Shown in pieces: positions 17,622 to 27,254 of a DNA stretch of 64,000 nt. The DNA is taken from contig NZ_CP155729.1 in NCBI RefSeq assembly GCF_039724765.1, positions 2,117,501 through 2,181,500 of the forward strand, given 5' to 3'. Numbering within the stretch: position 1 is the stretch's first letter; every line of letters begins with the position of its first letter. A program made the position numbers and the translations under genes. The notes under the pieces were generated by a model. It was not told the origin of the DNA, did no database searches, and saw only the letters and a list, made by a program, of their open reading frames with translations. The stretch is from Sagittula stellata E-37 (GTDB lineage: Bacteria > Pseudomonadota > Alphaproteobacteria > Rhodobacterales > Rhodobacteraceae).

Positions 17622-18737
17622 ATGAAGATCGCACCCCCCATCGCGATGCTGGCGGAACTGACGCACCGCTGTCCGCTGTCCTGCCCGTACTGCTCCAACC
17701 CCGTCGACTTGGCGCGGCAGGAGGCAGAGTTGGACACCGCCACCTGGTCCCGCGTGTTCCGCGAGGCGGCGGAGATGGGCGTCCTGCAACTGCACCTGTC
17801 GGGCGGGGAGCCGGCCTCTCGCCGCGATCTGGCCGACCTCGTGGACGCAGCGCGGGACGCGGGCCTTTACACCAACCTCATCACCTCCGGCATCGGTCTG
17901 ACGGAGAAGCGGTTGCAGGCGCTGGACGAAGCCGGCCTGGATCACGTCCAGTTGTCGTTGCAGGGGACGACGGCGCAAATGGCGGATGCGGTGGGCGGCT
18001 ATCGCGGCGGCTTCGACCGGAAGATGCAGGTGGCGGGGTGGATCGGCCGGATCGGCTTTCCGCTGACCCTGAACGCGGTCCTGCACCGTCACAACCTTCA
18101 CCAGTTGCCGCGTGCGTTGGAGATGGCGGTGGAGATGGGGGCCCGGCGGATCGAGGTGGCGACCGTGCAGTTCCACGGTTGGGCGTTGAAGAACCGGTCC
18201 GAACTGATGCCGACAAAGGCGCAGGCACGCGAGGCGACCCGCATCGTGGCAGAGGCGCGCGCGGCGCTGAAAGGCACGCTGGTCATCGACTACGTCCCGG
18301 CGGACTACCACGAGGACTACCCCAAGCGCTGCATGGGCGGCTGGGGCTCGTCCGGTCTGAACGTGGCCCCGGACGGCCAGGTGTTGCCCTGCCACGCCGC
18401 GCAGATCATCCCCGGGCTCCGCTTCGATTCCGTGCGCGACAGGCCCTTGTCGGAGATCTGGTACGGCGGGCAGGCGTTCAACGCCTACCGTAGCACCGAC
18501 TGGATGCAGGACCCCTGTACATCGTGCGAGCGCAAGACGAAGGACCACGGCGGATGCCGCTGCCAGGCCATGGGCCTCCTGGGCGATCCGAATGCCACGG
18601 ACCCGGTCTGCGTGAAGTCCCCGCATCATGCGTGGCTGAAGGCGCAGACCGAGGGTGAGCTTGCCGATGCGGATGCCGGGATGGACACGGCCAGGCTGAC
18701 CTACCGGGCGCTCCCGATGAAGGCGCCAGCGGGCTGA
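17622..18737 (+). CDS. pqqE: Radical SAM PqqA crosslinking enzyme PqqE
   Basis: The 371-residue enzyme has the radical SAM cluster motif C17-x3-C21-x2-C24 (HRCPLSCPYCSNP) and a C-terminal SPASM region rich in cysteines (CMGGWG, LPCHAAQ, CTSCERK, GGCRCQA) for auxiliary Fe-S clusters. It forms the C-C bond between Glu16 and Tyr20 of PqqA. The operon ends here, with a strong terminator 39 bases after the stop. No pqqF-type protease and no PQQ-dependent dehydrogenase gene lies in the window. Confidence 0.96.
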   Translation: MKIAPPIAMLAELTHRCPLSCPYCSNPVDLARQEAELDTATWSRVFREAAEMGVLQLHLSGGEPASRRDLADLVDAARDAGLYTNLITSGIGLTEKRLQALDEAGLDHVQLSLQGTTAQMADAVGGYRGGFDRKMQVAGWIGRIGFPLTLNAVLHRHNLHQLPRALEMAVEMGARRIEVATVQFHGWALKNRSELMPTKAQAREATRIVAEARAALKGTLVIDYVPADYHEDYPKRCMGGWGSSGLNVAPDGQVLPCHAAQIIPGLRFDSVRDRPLSEIWYGGQAFNAYRSTDWMQDPCTSCERKTKDHGGCRCQAMGLLGDPNATDPVCVKSPHHAWLKAQTEGELADADAGMDTARLTYRALPMKAPAG

Positions 18738-18776
18738 GCGACGACGGGGCAGGGCGCACGGACCGAACACACTGAA

Positions 18777-18812
18777 AAGGCCGGGATGTTGCGGAACATC
18801 CCGGCCTTATTC
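18777..18812. terminator. Strong bidirectional terminator between pqqE and the autotransporter gene
   Basis: Bases 18777-18790 pair perfectly with 18795-18808 (14-bp stem, GCGG loop). The plus strand continues TTATT and the minus strand TTTTCAG, so it can end both the PQQ operon and the convergent autotransporter transcript. Confidence 0.9.
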
Positions 18813-18870
18813 TGTCGTGTCGATGTGGCGACATGGCGGGGCCCGGCGGACCGGACCCCTGCGCATCGCC

Positions 18871-21800
18871 TCAGAACTGCAGTCTGACCTGAGCGGTCAA
18901 TCCCCAAGAGTCGAGATTGTCGGAGAACCTTGTGTCTGCGCGCAGGGAAGCGTCGACCTGTCTTGCCGGGACGGCGGATCCTGCGTCGAGGATTGCGGTG
19001 TAGTTGAAGCCGAAGCTGAGTTCTCCGAAGCCGCCGAGGGTCTCGGACGTAAGCACCTGCGAGGATCCGTTGCTGTCGACGGTGAAGGTGCTTTCGAGGT
19101 CGTCTCCGAAGTCGTTGAAGTAGGTTCCGGTGACGAAGTAGGTGGTCGCCGCCGTGCCGCTTTCCGCGACCTGGGTCCGTGCCAGGGTTGCGCCGAGGTA
19201 GCCGATCCTCTGGTCGATGTCGCCGATCTGCAGGGTCGCGTTGTCGGCGGCGGTGGAGGGATCGTTCTCGATGGCGATGCTGTCGCTCTCGATGTGGCTG
19301 AACGAGAAGCCGGCGGTGGGCACGAGGCGCAGGCCGAGCTGTTCGTTCAGGGTATGCGAGTAGCTGAGCGAGCCGGAGACGGTCTTGCCGCGGCTGTCGA
19401 AGTCCTGGGTGTTGATGCCCAGACCGCCGTTGGCGAAGCTGTTGCTCTCCTGGATCGAGTAGGTGGTCTTGTCGGCGCGGATCGACAGGTCGCCGAACCA
19501 CTGGCCCTTGGCGGCGCTCAGGTAGAAGCCGCCGAAGGTCTGGTCGAACTCGGTGCTGAGCGTGGTGACCGTGCCGCCGAAGTTGACCGGCAGGGAGGTG
19601 TCGCCGCCGTTGGTGCCGAGCATCGCGCCGTAGGCCAGGTCCCAGCCGTTGTAGTAGCCGCCCGAGCAGGACCGGTCGAGGCCCACCTGAATGCCGCGGT
19701 AACGCAGGTCGATCTGGTTGGACAGCGAGCCGGGCAGGCTCGCGGCCGAGGTCGACAGGCCGGCCGAGGCCTTCCCGCCGGTGATCCGGCTCCAGGAGCC
19801 AATGGCGCAGGGGTCGTCGCCCGGGGCCACCAGCGGGGTCACCAGCGCCGAGGACGGCCGGTTGACCACGGTGGAGATCAGGCTCTGGGTGGCCGCCACG
19901 CCGGAGGCCACGCCGCCGAAGGCGAGGTTGGGGGTGGCGGTCAGCTGCACCGCGGTGCCGGTGTTCTGCAGGTTGTAGATGAAGGCGCCGTTGGTCGGCA
20001 GGCCGGTCTGGGTGGCCGAGACGCCGCCGGTGTTGGCCGCGGTGATCAGGTCGATCGGGACCGCGACGTTGGAGAACACGCCGTTGACGTTGGAGAAGGC
20101 CAGCGTCGGCGCGCCCGAGGCGGTGCCCGTCACGTTGACCTGGTCGGCGGTGTCGGCGGGCGAGGTGCCCACCAGCGCGCCGGAGACGTTGACGTCCATG
20201 CCGATGATGCCGTTCAGCACCGCATCGCCATTGATCACCAGGCGGTCGGCGGTCTCGCCGTCGACCATGTCGATCAGGCCGGTGTTGGTGAACGTGCCCG
20301 CGCCGCTGGTGGTCAGCGTCACGGTCTGGCCCACGGCGGAGTTGATGTTGAACCGCCCGGTGTTGGTGATGTCCGACCCGGCCCCGGCGGTCAGCGCGCC
20401 GGTGGCGCCGAGGAAGTCCATCACGCCGTTCGTCTCGTTGCTCAGCGCCGCGAAGGAGAGCAGCGTGCCGCCGTTGCCGATTGCCACCTGGTCGTCGTTG
20501 TCGAGGGCGCCGCTGGTGGTTTGCAGGGTGGAACCCGCCCCCAGGGTGACGCCGCCGGCATCCTCGATGTCGGCGCTGCCGACCGCGAAGGTGAAGCCGG
20601 GGTCGATGGCCAGCGTGCCGCCGTTCATGTCGAACAGGCCCGTCACGGTGGCGTTGCCGTCCACGGTGGTCGACCCCGCCGTCTGGGTGAGGCTGCCGCC
20701 GATGCTGCCGGAGTCGGTCAGCGTGCCGGTGTTGGTGACGTTGCCGGTGACCGTGCCGTTGTTGTCGAGGGTGCCGGAGTTGCCCACGCCGCCACTGACG
20801 GTGCCGTCGTTGGTAAAGCCGCCGGCGTTGGTGACGTTGGTGGCGAAGGTGGCGGTGTTGCTGACCGTGCCTGTCGCGCCCACGGTGGTGCCCGCGGCGG
20901 CGTCGGTGTTGGCGTTCACGTTCAGCGTGCCGCCGTCCACGGTCAGCGCGCCGGTCACGACCGATGTGCCGCCCCCGCCCGTGCCGTCCACCGTCACGGT
21001 GCCGCCGTTGATGTCGAGGATGCCGCCGAGGGTGCCCGCCAGCGTCGAGGTCGCGGTGCTGCCCGCCTGCTGGATCACGTCTCCGGTGATCGTCGCGGTG
21101 CTGCCGCCCGCGCTGTTGAGGTCGAAGAAGCCGGTGCCGCCCACGGTCACCGGGCCGGTCACCGTCGCGTCGCCGGAGGCGTTGGCGTTCAGCTCGATCT
21201 CGGCCTCGTCGAAGGTCACGCCGCCGGTGGTCAGCATCGCGCCGCCGCTGGCATCGGCGGTGAGCGTGACCGCGGTCAGCGTGCCGGTGCCGGTGTCGGT
21301 CACCGTGCCGGTGCCGAGGTCGAGGTGGCCTCCGAGGATCTGCAGGCCCGTGCCCATGCCGCTGGCGACGAAGTTGTCGTTGCCGGTGGCCGTCACGGTG
21401 CCGGCGTTGACGACGATCTGGCCTTCGTTGGTGATCGTGCCCTGACCCGCGCCGCCGGCGCTCAGCGTGCCGCCGTTGGCAAAGGTGATGGTGCCGTTCG
21501 ACTCGTTGGTCAGGGTGGTGGCCGCGATCAGGTTGCCGCCTGCACCCACCGCGATCTGGTCGTCGTTGGCGAGGGTCCCGGTGGTGGTCTGCAGGGTGGA
21601 GCCCGCGCCCACCGTGACGCCGCCGGCGTCCTCGATGTCGGCGCTGCCCGCGCTCAGGACGATGCCGGGATCGACGGTCAGCGTGCCGCCGTCGATGTCC
21701 AGCTCGCCGGTCACCGTGGCGTTGCCGTCCGCGGTGGTCGATCCCGCCGTCTGGTCGAGATCGCCGGTGATCGTGCCGGAGGTCGTCAGCGTGCCGGTGT

Positions 21801-24800
21801 TGCTGAAGGCCAGCGTCGAGCCGTTGTTGTCGAACGTGCCGGAGTTGCCGACCGTGCCGGTGCCGCCGTTGTTGGTGAAGGTGCCGGAGTTGGTCACGCC
21901 TGCGGTGGTGCCGGTGTTGGTGAACCCGCCGGAGTTGGTCACCCCGTCCATCGTGCCGTCGTTCTGGAAGGTGCCGGCGTTGGTGGTGGACCCGTCGATC
22001 TCGCCGGTGGCGTTGACGTTGCCGAAGGCGCCCGCGGCCACGTCGACACCGGCGCCGGTGGCGTCCAGCGTCGCGCCGCCCGCGACCGTCAGCGTGCCCG
22101 CGTCGATGTTCACCAGGCCGGTGACGATCGCGTCTCCGTCGACGGTGATCGTGCCCGCGCCGGTCTGCTGCAGGAAGCCCGCGATGTCGCCCGCCAGGGT
22201 GTTGAGCGCGCTGGTGCCCGCCTGGGTGACGTTGCCGGTGACCTCTGCCGGGGCCGCGCCCGAGGTGCCGTTGATGTCGAAGGAGGCGGTGTTCTGGGTC
22301 TGGAGGTTGCCGTCGACGGAGCCGTTGACCGTCACGGTCGCGGTGTTCTGCGCCGTCACGTCGCCGTCGATGGTGCCGTCCACGACCACCGTGCCCGCGC
22401 CGCCCGATCCGCCGGCCAGCACGTTGCCGGTGGCGGTGAGCGTGTCGCCGGCGTTGACGGTCAGCGTCGCGTCGTCGACGGTGGTCGCGCCGGTCACCGT
22501 GGTGTCGGCGTCGACCGTCAGGGTGCCGCTGTCGACATCCACCGTGCTGCCGAAGCTGGAGGTGCCGTCGACCGTGGTCTGCGTGCCCGCGCCCTGCTGG
22601 GTGAAGGCGCCGGTGATGGTGCCGTCGAGAGTGATCGCCGTGCCCGACTGGTTGTCCAGCGTCCCGGTGATCGTGCCGTCGTTCAGGTCCAGCCCGGCGG
22701 TGCCGGTCAGGTTCACGTCACCGTCCAGCGTCCCCGCGGACACGATCGTCCCCGCCGAGGAATCCAGCGTGGTGAAGCCCAGCGAGGTGCCGCTGGCCAG
22801 GAAGATCGCCGCCGTGCCCGCCGTCGCGCCGTTCGCCGTCGAGCTGTTGGTCAGCACGTCGATGTCGGAGACGGACGACGTGTTCAGCAGCGCCACCGTG
22901 GCGGACCCCTGGTTGGTGAAGTTGTCGTCGCCGTCGGTGCCGAAGCTGACGTTGCCGGTGCCGTTCACCGTGATCGCGCCGTCGCTGGTGATCGTGCCGA
23001 CCGCGTTGTTGTCCTGGTCGGCGTCGAACACGATGCCCGTGCCGCCGGTGTTGAACGTCACGCTGCCGGTCGCCCCGATGTTGATCGACCCGTTGTCGTT
23101 CAGCGCCGAGCCGTCGTTGTACGTCGCCGCACCGTTGATGTTGGTCGTGGTGTCGGTCAAGGCGGCCATGCTGCCGTTCACCGTCATCGTCGCGCCATCG
23201 GCCAGGGTCAGCGCACCGTAGGTCAGCGTTTGCCCTGCATCGATTGTCAGCGCGCCAGCGTTGATCGCCATGGTCGCGCCGGTGGTGCCGGTGCCGACCA
23301 GCGTGTTGCCGTCGATGGTGGTCTGCGCCCCGGCGCCGGTCTGGACGTATTGCGCCGCGAGGTTGTTGGCCAGGGTGACGACGCCGCCGTCGTTGGTAAA
23401 GGTGTCGGCCAGCGAGACGTTGCCCATCTGTCCGTTCAGGTCGAACGTGCCGGTGTTGGTGAAGTCGGCCGTGTTCAGGATCACCGCCGTACCGGAATTC
23501 ACGTTCATCGTGCCGGCGTTGGACGACGCGTTGTTCAGTTGCAGCGTGCCCGTGTTCACCGTCACGGTGCCCAGCGTGTTGACCAGCGTGCCGAACTGGG
23601 TGTTGCCCGCGTCGCCCGTGGTGATCGTGGAATTGGCGTTGTTCTGCGTCACGGTGCCCGTCACCCCGCCCGGGGTGTTCAGCGCATGCGTGACCGCAAC
23701 CGTGTTGTTGGTGTCGGTGATGTTCAGATCGCCGTCGAGATCGCCGTTCAGCGTCAGCGCGCCGTCGCCCGACATGGTCAGGGTCGCGGTGGTCAGCGTC
23801 GCGCCCGCGTCGACGGTGACATCGCCGCCAGACGCTTCGGCGGCGCCGGTCACGCCGAGGTCGGCGCTTACGACGAGGCTGCCGGCGTTCACGTCGAGGC
23901 TCGACTGGAACTCCGAGACGCCGTCCACCGTCAGCGTGCCGGCGTTCACCGTGACCGCACCGCCGATATCGCCGGCCACGGTCGAATTGCCAGTGGCCGT
24001 GGCAAAGAGGACCAGGGCGCCGGTCACCTCGGTCGTCGCGTCGCCGGAGGTGCCGTTGATGTCGACGGTGCCCGCGTTGTGGACAAAGATATTGCCGATC
24101 ACGCTGCCGGTGTCGGCCACGCTCAGCGTGCCGCTGCCGGTGTTGCCGGCGTCGAAGCCCACGTTCACGGGGCCGCCGGTGGCGGTGTAGGACGCGCCGG
24201 CCTGAACGGCCAGCGTGCCGCCGCCGTCGACGAAGCTCAGACCGTTGGACACCGCCGCGCCGTCCACCTGAACGGTGCCCGCAGCCGTGATGTTGAGGTT
24301 GCCGACGGTGCCCGCAAGCGTCGAGGTCCCCGTGCTGGCGTGGGTCGCCGTCCCGGTGACGGAGCCGCCCGCATTGATGTCGAAGGTAGACGTGTTTTCG
24401 ACGTCCAGCGCGCCGTCGATGACGCCGTTCACGGTCACGCTGCCGCCGCCGCCGAGGCTGCCGGCCCTGACCGGGGAGGTCAGCGTGTCGCCCGCATTCA
24501 CGGTCAGCGAACCGGTATCGACCAGCGTGTTGCCGGTTACGGACAGATCCGCATCCACCACGGCCGCGCCGCCGGTCACGGACAGACCGTCGTTGAAGGC
24601 CGAAGCGCCATCAACGGTCAGCGTACCCGCGCTGACCGTCACCAGCCCGCCCGCGTCGCCCGCGAAGGTCGAGGACCCGGTCGAGCCCTGCGACACCGTC
24701 CCCGTCACCTCGGTCGTCGCATCGCCGGTGGTGCCGTTGATGTCGAACGTCGCGCTGCCCGCGGTCGACAGGGTGCCGTCGACCGAGCCGCCGGCGTTCT

Positions 24801-26826
24801 GCACCAGCGTCCCCGCGCCCGAAAGCGCGACGTTGCCGTCGAGCGTGCCCGCGCTGGTGACCGTCCCCGCCGAGGAGTTCAGCGTGGCAAAGCCCAGCGT
24901 CGCGCCGCTGCCGACCTGGATCGCGGTCGCCGAGGTCGAGCTGTTGGTCAGCGTGTCGATGCCGTTCAGCGTGTTGTTCGCCTGCACGTCGATGGTGCCG
25001 GTGCCCTGGTTGGTCAGGTTGTCGTCGCCCGCGCCGTCGTCGTTGGCCACGCTGACGCCACCCGCGCCGCCACCAGTGACCGTGATCGAACCGTCGTTGG
25101 TGATCGTGCCGGTGTTGTTCTCATCGTCGTCGGCGTTGAACCGGATGCCGGTCGCGCCGGTGTTGAAGGTCACCGACCCGGTCGCGCCGATGTCGATCCC
25201 CCCGTTGTCGTCCAGCGTGTCGCCGTCGTTGTAGATCGCCGCGCCGTTGATCGTCGTAGTGTTCGACGTCCCCACAATGGCAACCCCGCCCGCACCGGTC
25301 GTCGTAAACGTCCCTCCGTCCGAAACCGTCAAAGAACCATACGTCAAACCACCCGTAACGGTCATGGTGTTGGGCGACTGCACGGTCAGGCCGTTGCCGA
25401 AGATGCCCTCGACGTCGGTGTCGCCGCTGAAGGCCGCGTTGCCGGTGATCGTGCCGTTGGCCACGACAGAGCCGCCATCGACCAGCATGCCTCCCGCCGC
25501 GTCGAAGGTCTGGTTCGCGTTGACCGTCAGCGTGCCGTTGGCGTTCACCGTCGTCTGGCCGGTGACCGAGGCCACGGCGCTGTTCACGATGGTGTTGCCG
25601 CCGTTCAGGGTCAGCGGACCCGCGATCGAACCGTCGAGGTTCAGCGTCCCGGTGTTGGTCAGACCGTTGGTCGCCGTGACCGTCACGCCCGACCCGACGC
25701 TCATCGTGCCCGCGTTGTTCGACGCATTGTCGAGCGTGTGCGTGCCGGTGCCCGCGAAGATGATCTCGCCCGCGGTGTTCTCCAGCGTGCCGATCCGGGA
25801 ATCGGAGGTCACGGTGGTGACGGAGTTCACGTTGTTCTGGGTGAACGTCCCGGTGATCCGGTCCGTCCCGGTGCCGTTGCCGATGGTGTTGGTGGTTTGT
25901 CCGCTGGTGATGTCCACGTCACCGGTGACGGTGCCGTTCATTGTCAGCGTGCCCGTGCCCGAGATGTCGACGCTGCCCGTCGTCGTGAAGTTGACACCGT
26001 TGTTCACCGTCAGCGACCCGCCGGACACCGAGGCGGTGCCGGACACCGACGAGGACGCCGAAACAGCGGTCTGACCAGCAGTCTGGGTTACACCGGCCAC
26101 GGCCACCGTGCTGGCGATTTCCATGGTCCCGCCGTTGACGAACAGACCCGCACTAGAGGAATCGAAGGTCGCTCCGTCGATGACGACGTTGGCACTGTTC
26201 TGCACGATCTCACGAAAGAAGTGGCCCCCGGTCAGCGACACCGTCTGGGACGCCGCGCCGTTCACCGTGATGACGCCAGCGGTGCTGTTGGTGCGGTAGC
26301 CGCCGGACAGCGTGAGGTCGCCCGCACCGACGATCTCGGCGCCGTTTTCGAGAACCGCGGAAATCACTGCGCTGTCGCCGGCGTTGGTGACGGATATGGA
26401 GCCAATCACGGTGAGAGCGTCGCTCGGCGTCGCCCCTGCAATGGTATAACCGCTGGAATCAAACGTGACATTGGAAGTCAACACAAAGCCGCCTTCGTCG
26501 ATTGTCACCGTGCCGACCGCACCGGTCGCATCGAAGGTGACTGCGTCCCCGTCCAAAAAGGGGTAGCTCGGATAGCCACCGGAGGTGTTGTTCCAGTTGG
26601 TCGTGTTGGCCTTGTCCCAGACCTGGCTTTGATTGCCCGTCCAGATCAGATCGTCCGCCTTTGCCTGTCCCGCGATCGTCAAGGTGGCGCCACAGGCGAG
26701 CACGAAAACCAGCTCCGTCGTCCGACCAAGTCGGCAGCGATTTCTGAGCGAACGCTGGCGAATCCCGACTTGGTGGCGTGATTGCATGAGCTCAAACAGA
26801 ACTGTGGTGCGGTTAGCAAAGGTCAT
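18871..26826 (-). CDS. Giant autotransporter (type V secretion) with repetitive passenger domain
   Basis: At 2,651 residues this is the largest gene in the window. It has an extended N-terminus of about 55 residues ending in a hydrophobic stretch and an AQAKADD cleavage-like site, then a passenger of about 2,200 residues made of short Gly/Thr/Asn/Val-rich repeats (for example GTLTVDAG, NNGTVTG) expected to form a long beta-helix. The last 300 or so residues form an autotransporter beta-barrel ending in an aromatic residue (TAQVRLQF). Large internal blocks are duplicated. The start at 26826 has GGAG upstream; an ATG at 26787 lacks one. Likely surface adhesin or matrix protein; no protease or lipase motif seen. 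Confidence 0.9.
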   Translation of the reverse strand: MTFANRTTVLFELMQSRHQVGIRQRSLRNRCRLGRTTELVFVLACGATLTIAGQAKADDLIWTGNQSQVWDKANTTNWNNTSGGYPSYPFLDGDAVTFDATGAVGTVTIDEGGFVLTSNVTFDSSGYTIAGATPSDALTVIGSISVTNAGDSAVISAVLENGAEIVGAGDLTLSGGYRTNSTAGVITVNGAASQTVSLTGGHFFREIVQNSANVVIDGATFDSSSAGLFVNGGTMEIASTVAVAGVTQTAGQTAVSASSSVSGTASVSGGSLTVNNGVNFTTTGSVDISGTGTLTMNGTVTGDVDITSGQTTNTIGNGTGTDRITGTFTQNNVNSVTTVTSDSRIGTLENTAGEIIFAGTGTHTLDNASNNAGTMSVGSGVTVTATNGLTNTGTLNLDGSIAGPLTLNGGNTIVNSAVASVTGQTTVNANGTLTVNANQTFDAAGGMLVDGGSVVANGTITGNAAFSGDTDVEGIFGNGLTVQSPNTMTVTGGLTYGSLTVSDGGTFTTTGAGGVAIVGTSNTTTINGAAIYNDGDTLDDNGGIDIGATGSVTFNTGATGIRFNADDDENNTGTITNDGSITVTGGGAGGVSVANDDGAGDDNLTNQGTGTIDVQANNTLNGIDTLTNSSTSATAIQVGSGATLGFATLNSSAGTVTSAGTLDGNVALSGAGTLVQNAGGSVDGTLSTAGSATFDINGTTGDATTEVTGTVSQGSTGSSTFAGDAGGLVTVSAGTLTVDGASAFNDGLSVTGGAAVVDADLSVTGNTLVDTGSLTVNAGDTLTSPVRAGSLGGGGSVTVNGVIDGALDVENTSTFDINAGGSVTGTATHASTGTSTLAGTVGNLNITAAGTVQVDGAAVSNGLSFVDGGGTLAVQAGASYTATGGPVNVGFDAGNTGSGTLSVADTGSVIGNIFVHNAGTVDINGTSGDATTEVTGALVLFATATGNSTVAGDIGGAVTVNAGTLTVDGVSEFQSSLDVNAGSLVVSADLGVTGAAEASGGDVTVDAGATLTTATLTMSGDGALTLNGDLDGDLNITDTNNTVAVTHALNTPGGVTGTVTQNNANSTITTGDAGNTQFGTLVNTLGTVTVNTGTLQLNNASSNAGTMNVNSGTAVILNTADFTNTGTFDLNGQMGNVSLADTFTNDGGVVTLANNLAAQYVQTGAGAQTTIDGNTLVGTGTTGATMAINAGALTIDAGQTLTYGALTLADGATMTVNGSMAALTDTTTNINGAATYNDGSALNDNGSINIGATGSVTFNTGGTGIVFDADQDNNAVGTITSDGAITVNGTGNVSFGTDGDDNFTNQGSATVALLNTSSVSDIDVLTNSSTANGATAGTAAIFLASGTSLGFTTLDSSAGTIVSAGTLDGDVNLTGTAGLDLNDGTITGTLDNQSGTAITLDGTITGAFTQQGAGTQTTVDGTSSFGSTVDVDSGTLTVDADTTVTGATTVDDATLTVNAGDTLTATGNVLAGGSGGAGTVVVDGTIDGDVTAQNTATVTVNGSVDGNLQTQNTASFDINGTSGAAPAEVTGNVTQAGTSALNTLAGDIAGFLQQTGAGTITVDGDAIVTGLVNIDAGTLTVAGGATLDATGAGVDVAAGAFGNVNATGEIDGSTTNAGTFQNDGTMDGVTNSGGFTNTGTTAGVTNSGTFTNNGGTGTVGNSGTFDNNGSTLAFSNTGTLTTSGTITGDLDQTAGSTTADGNATVTGELDIDGGTLTVDPGIVLSAGSADIEDAGGVTVGAGSTLQTTTGTLANDDQIAVGAGGNLIAATTLTNESNGTITFANGGTLSAGGAGQGTITNEGQIVVNAGTVTATGNDNFVASGMGTGLQILGGHLDLGTGTVTDTGTGTLTAVTLTADASGGAMLTTGGVTFDEAEIELNANASGDATVTGPVTVGGTGFFDLNSAGGSTATITGDVIQQAGSTATSTLAGTLGGILDINGGTVTVDGTGGGGTSVVTGALTVDGGTLNVNANTDAAAGTTVGATGTVSNTATFATNVTNAGGFTNDGTVSGGVGNSGTLDNNGTVTGNVTNTGTLTDSGSIGGSLTQTAGSTTVDGNATVTGLFDMNGGTLAIDPGFTFAVGSADIEDAGGVTLGAGSTLQTTSGALDNDDQVAIGNGGTLLSFAALSNETNGVMDFLGATGALTAGAGSDITNTGRFNINSAVGQTVTLTTSGAGTFTNTGLIDMVDGETADRLVINGDAVLNGIIGMDVNVSGALVGTSPADTADQVNVTGTASGAPTLAFSNVNGVFSNVAVPIDLITAANTGGVSATQTGLPTNGAFIYNLQNTGTAVQLTATPNLAFGGVASGVAATQSLISTVVNRPSSALVTPLVAPGDDPCAIGSWSRITGGKASAGLSTSAASLPGSLSNQIDLRYRGIQVGLDRSCSGGYYNGWDLAYGAMLGTNGGDTSLPVNFGGTVTTLSTEFDQTFGGFYLSAAKGQWFGDLSIRADKTTYSIQESNSFANGGLGINTQDFDSRGKTVSGSLSYSHTLNEQLGLRLVPTAGFSFSHIESDSIAIENDPSTAADNATLQIGDIDQRIGYLGATLARTQVAESGTAATTYFVTGTYFNDFGDDLESTFTVDSNGSSQVLTSETLGGFGELSFGFNYTAILDAGSAVPARQVDASLRADTRFSDNLDSWGLTAQVRLQF

Positions 26827-27254
26827 TGCGTTCTCCGAACGGAAAAAGAATCTAAATATTGGGGCGGCAGCTTATTTGGGCCGACCCTTCACATGGCTTG
26901 ACTTTAGGTCAAGGGCAAAGGCCCCGGTCTTCGGGATGCATCCGCGATGTTTGCGCAAATGACGCTTTTGACACTCGGGGGGCGGCTTTTTGCGGTTTGC
27001 TTGCACGCCGGAAACGCTGCCAGTTTTCCCTTGAGCCAAGATCTGCAACGCAAGGGAAAAGCCGGATGGCCAGTCCAACGCGTGTGGATGTATCCGCAAG
27101 TGGCGGCTCTTCGGTCCCGTGCTGTCCGGATGCTGGGCCAAGGTCTTGTGTCAGCCCGCAAACGGGCTGGACCCACACATCTTCTGTCATGCAGGAGTGG
27201 TTCGTAAGGTTCTGACGACATTGGATTTGCCGCGCCACGGCGGGCGCGATGGGC
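26827..27254. promoter_or_regulatory. 428-base intergenic region upstream of the autotransporter gene
   Basis: No gene with a credible ribosome-binding site or family match was seen here. It must hold the minus-strand promoter of the autotransporter and the 3' end of the VWA-protein transcript. The stretch next to the autotransporter is less GC-rich than the rest of the window and contains an inverted repeat TTGACTTTAGGTCAA at 26897-26911, 71 bases from the start codon, which could be an operator or include a -35 element. No clear terminator for the VWA gene was seen. Confidence 0.4.

Noticed and set aside
18817..26781. Open frame of 2,654 codons on the plus strand, opposite the autotransporter gene
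   Set aside because: The product is Arg/Val/Gly/His-rich without a domain or signal. It is explained by the GC-rich, repeat-derived codon usage of the autotransporter, which leaves the antisense frame free of stops.
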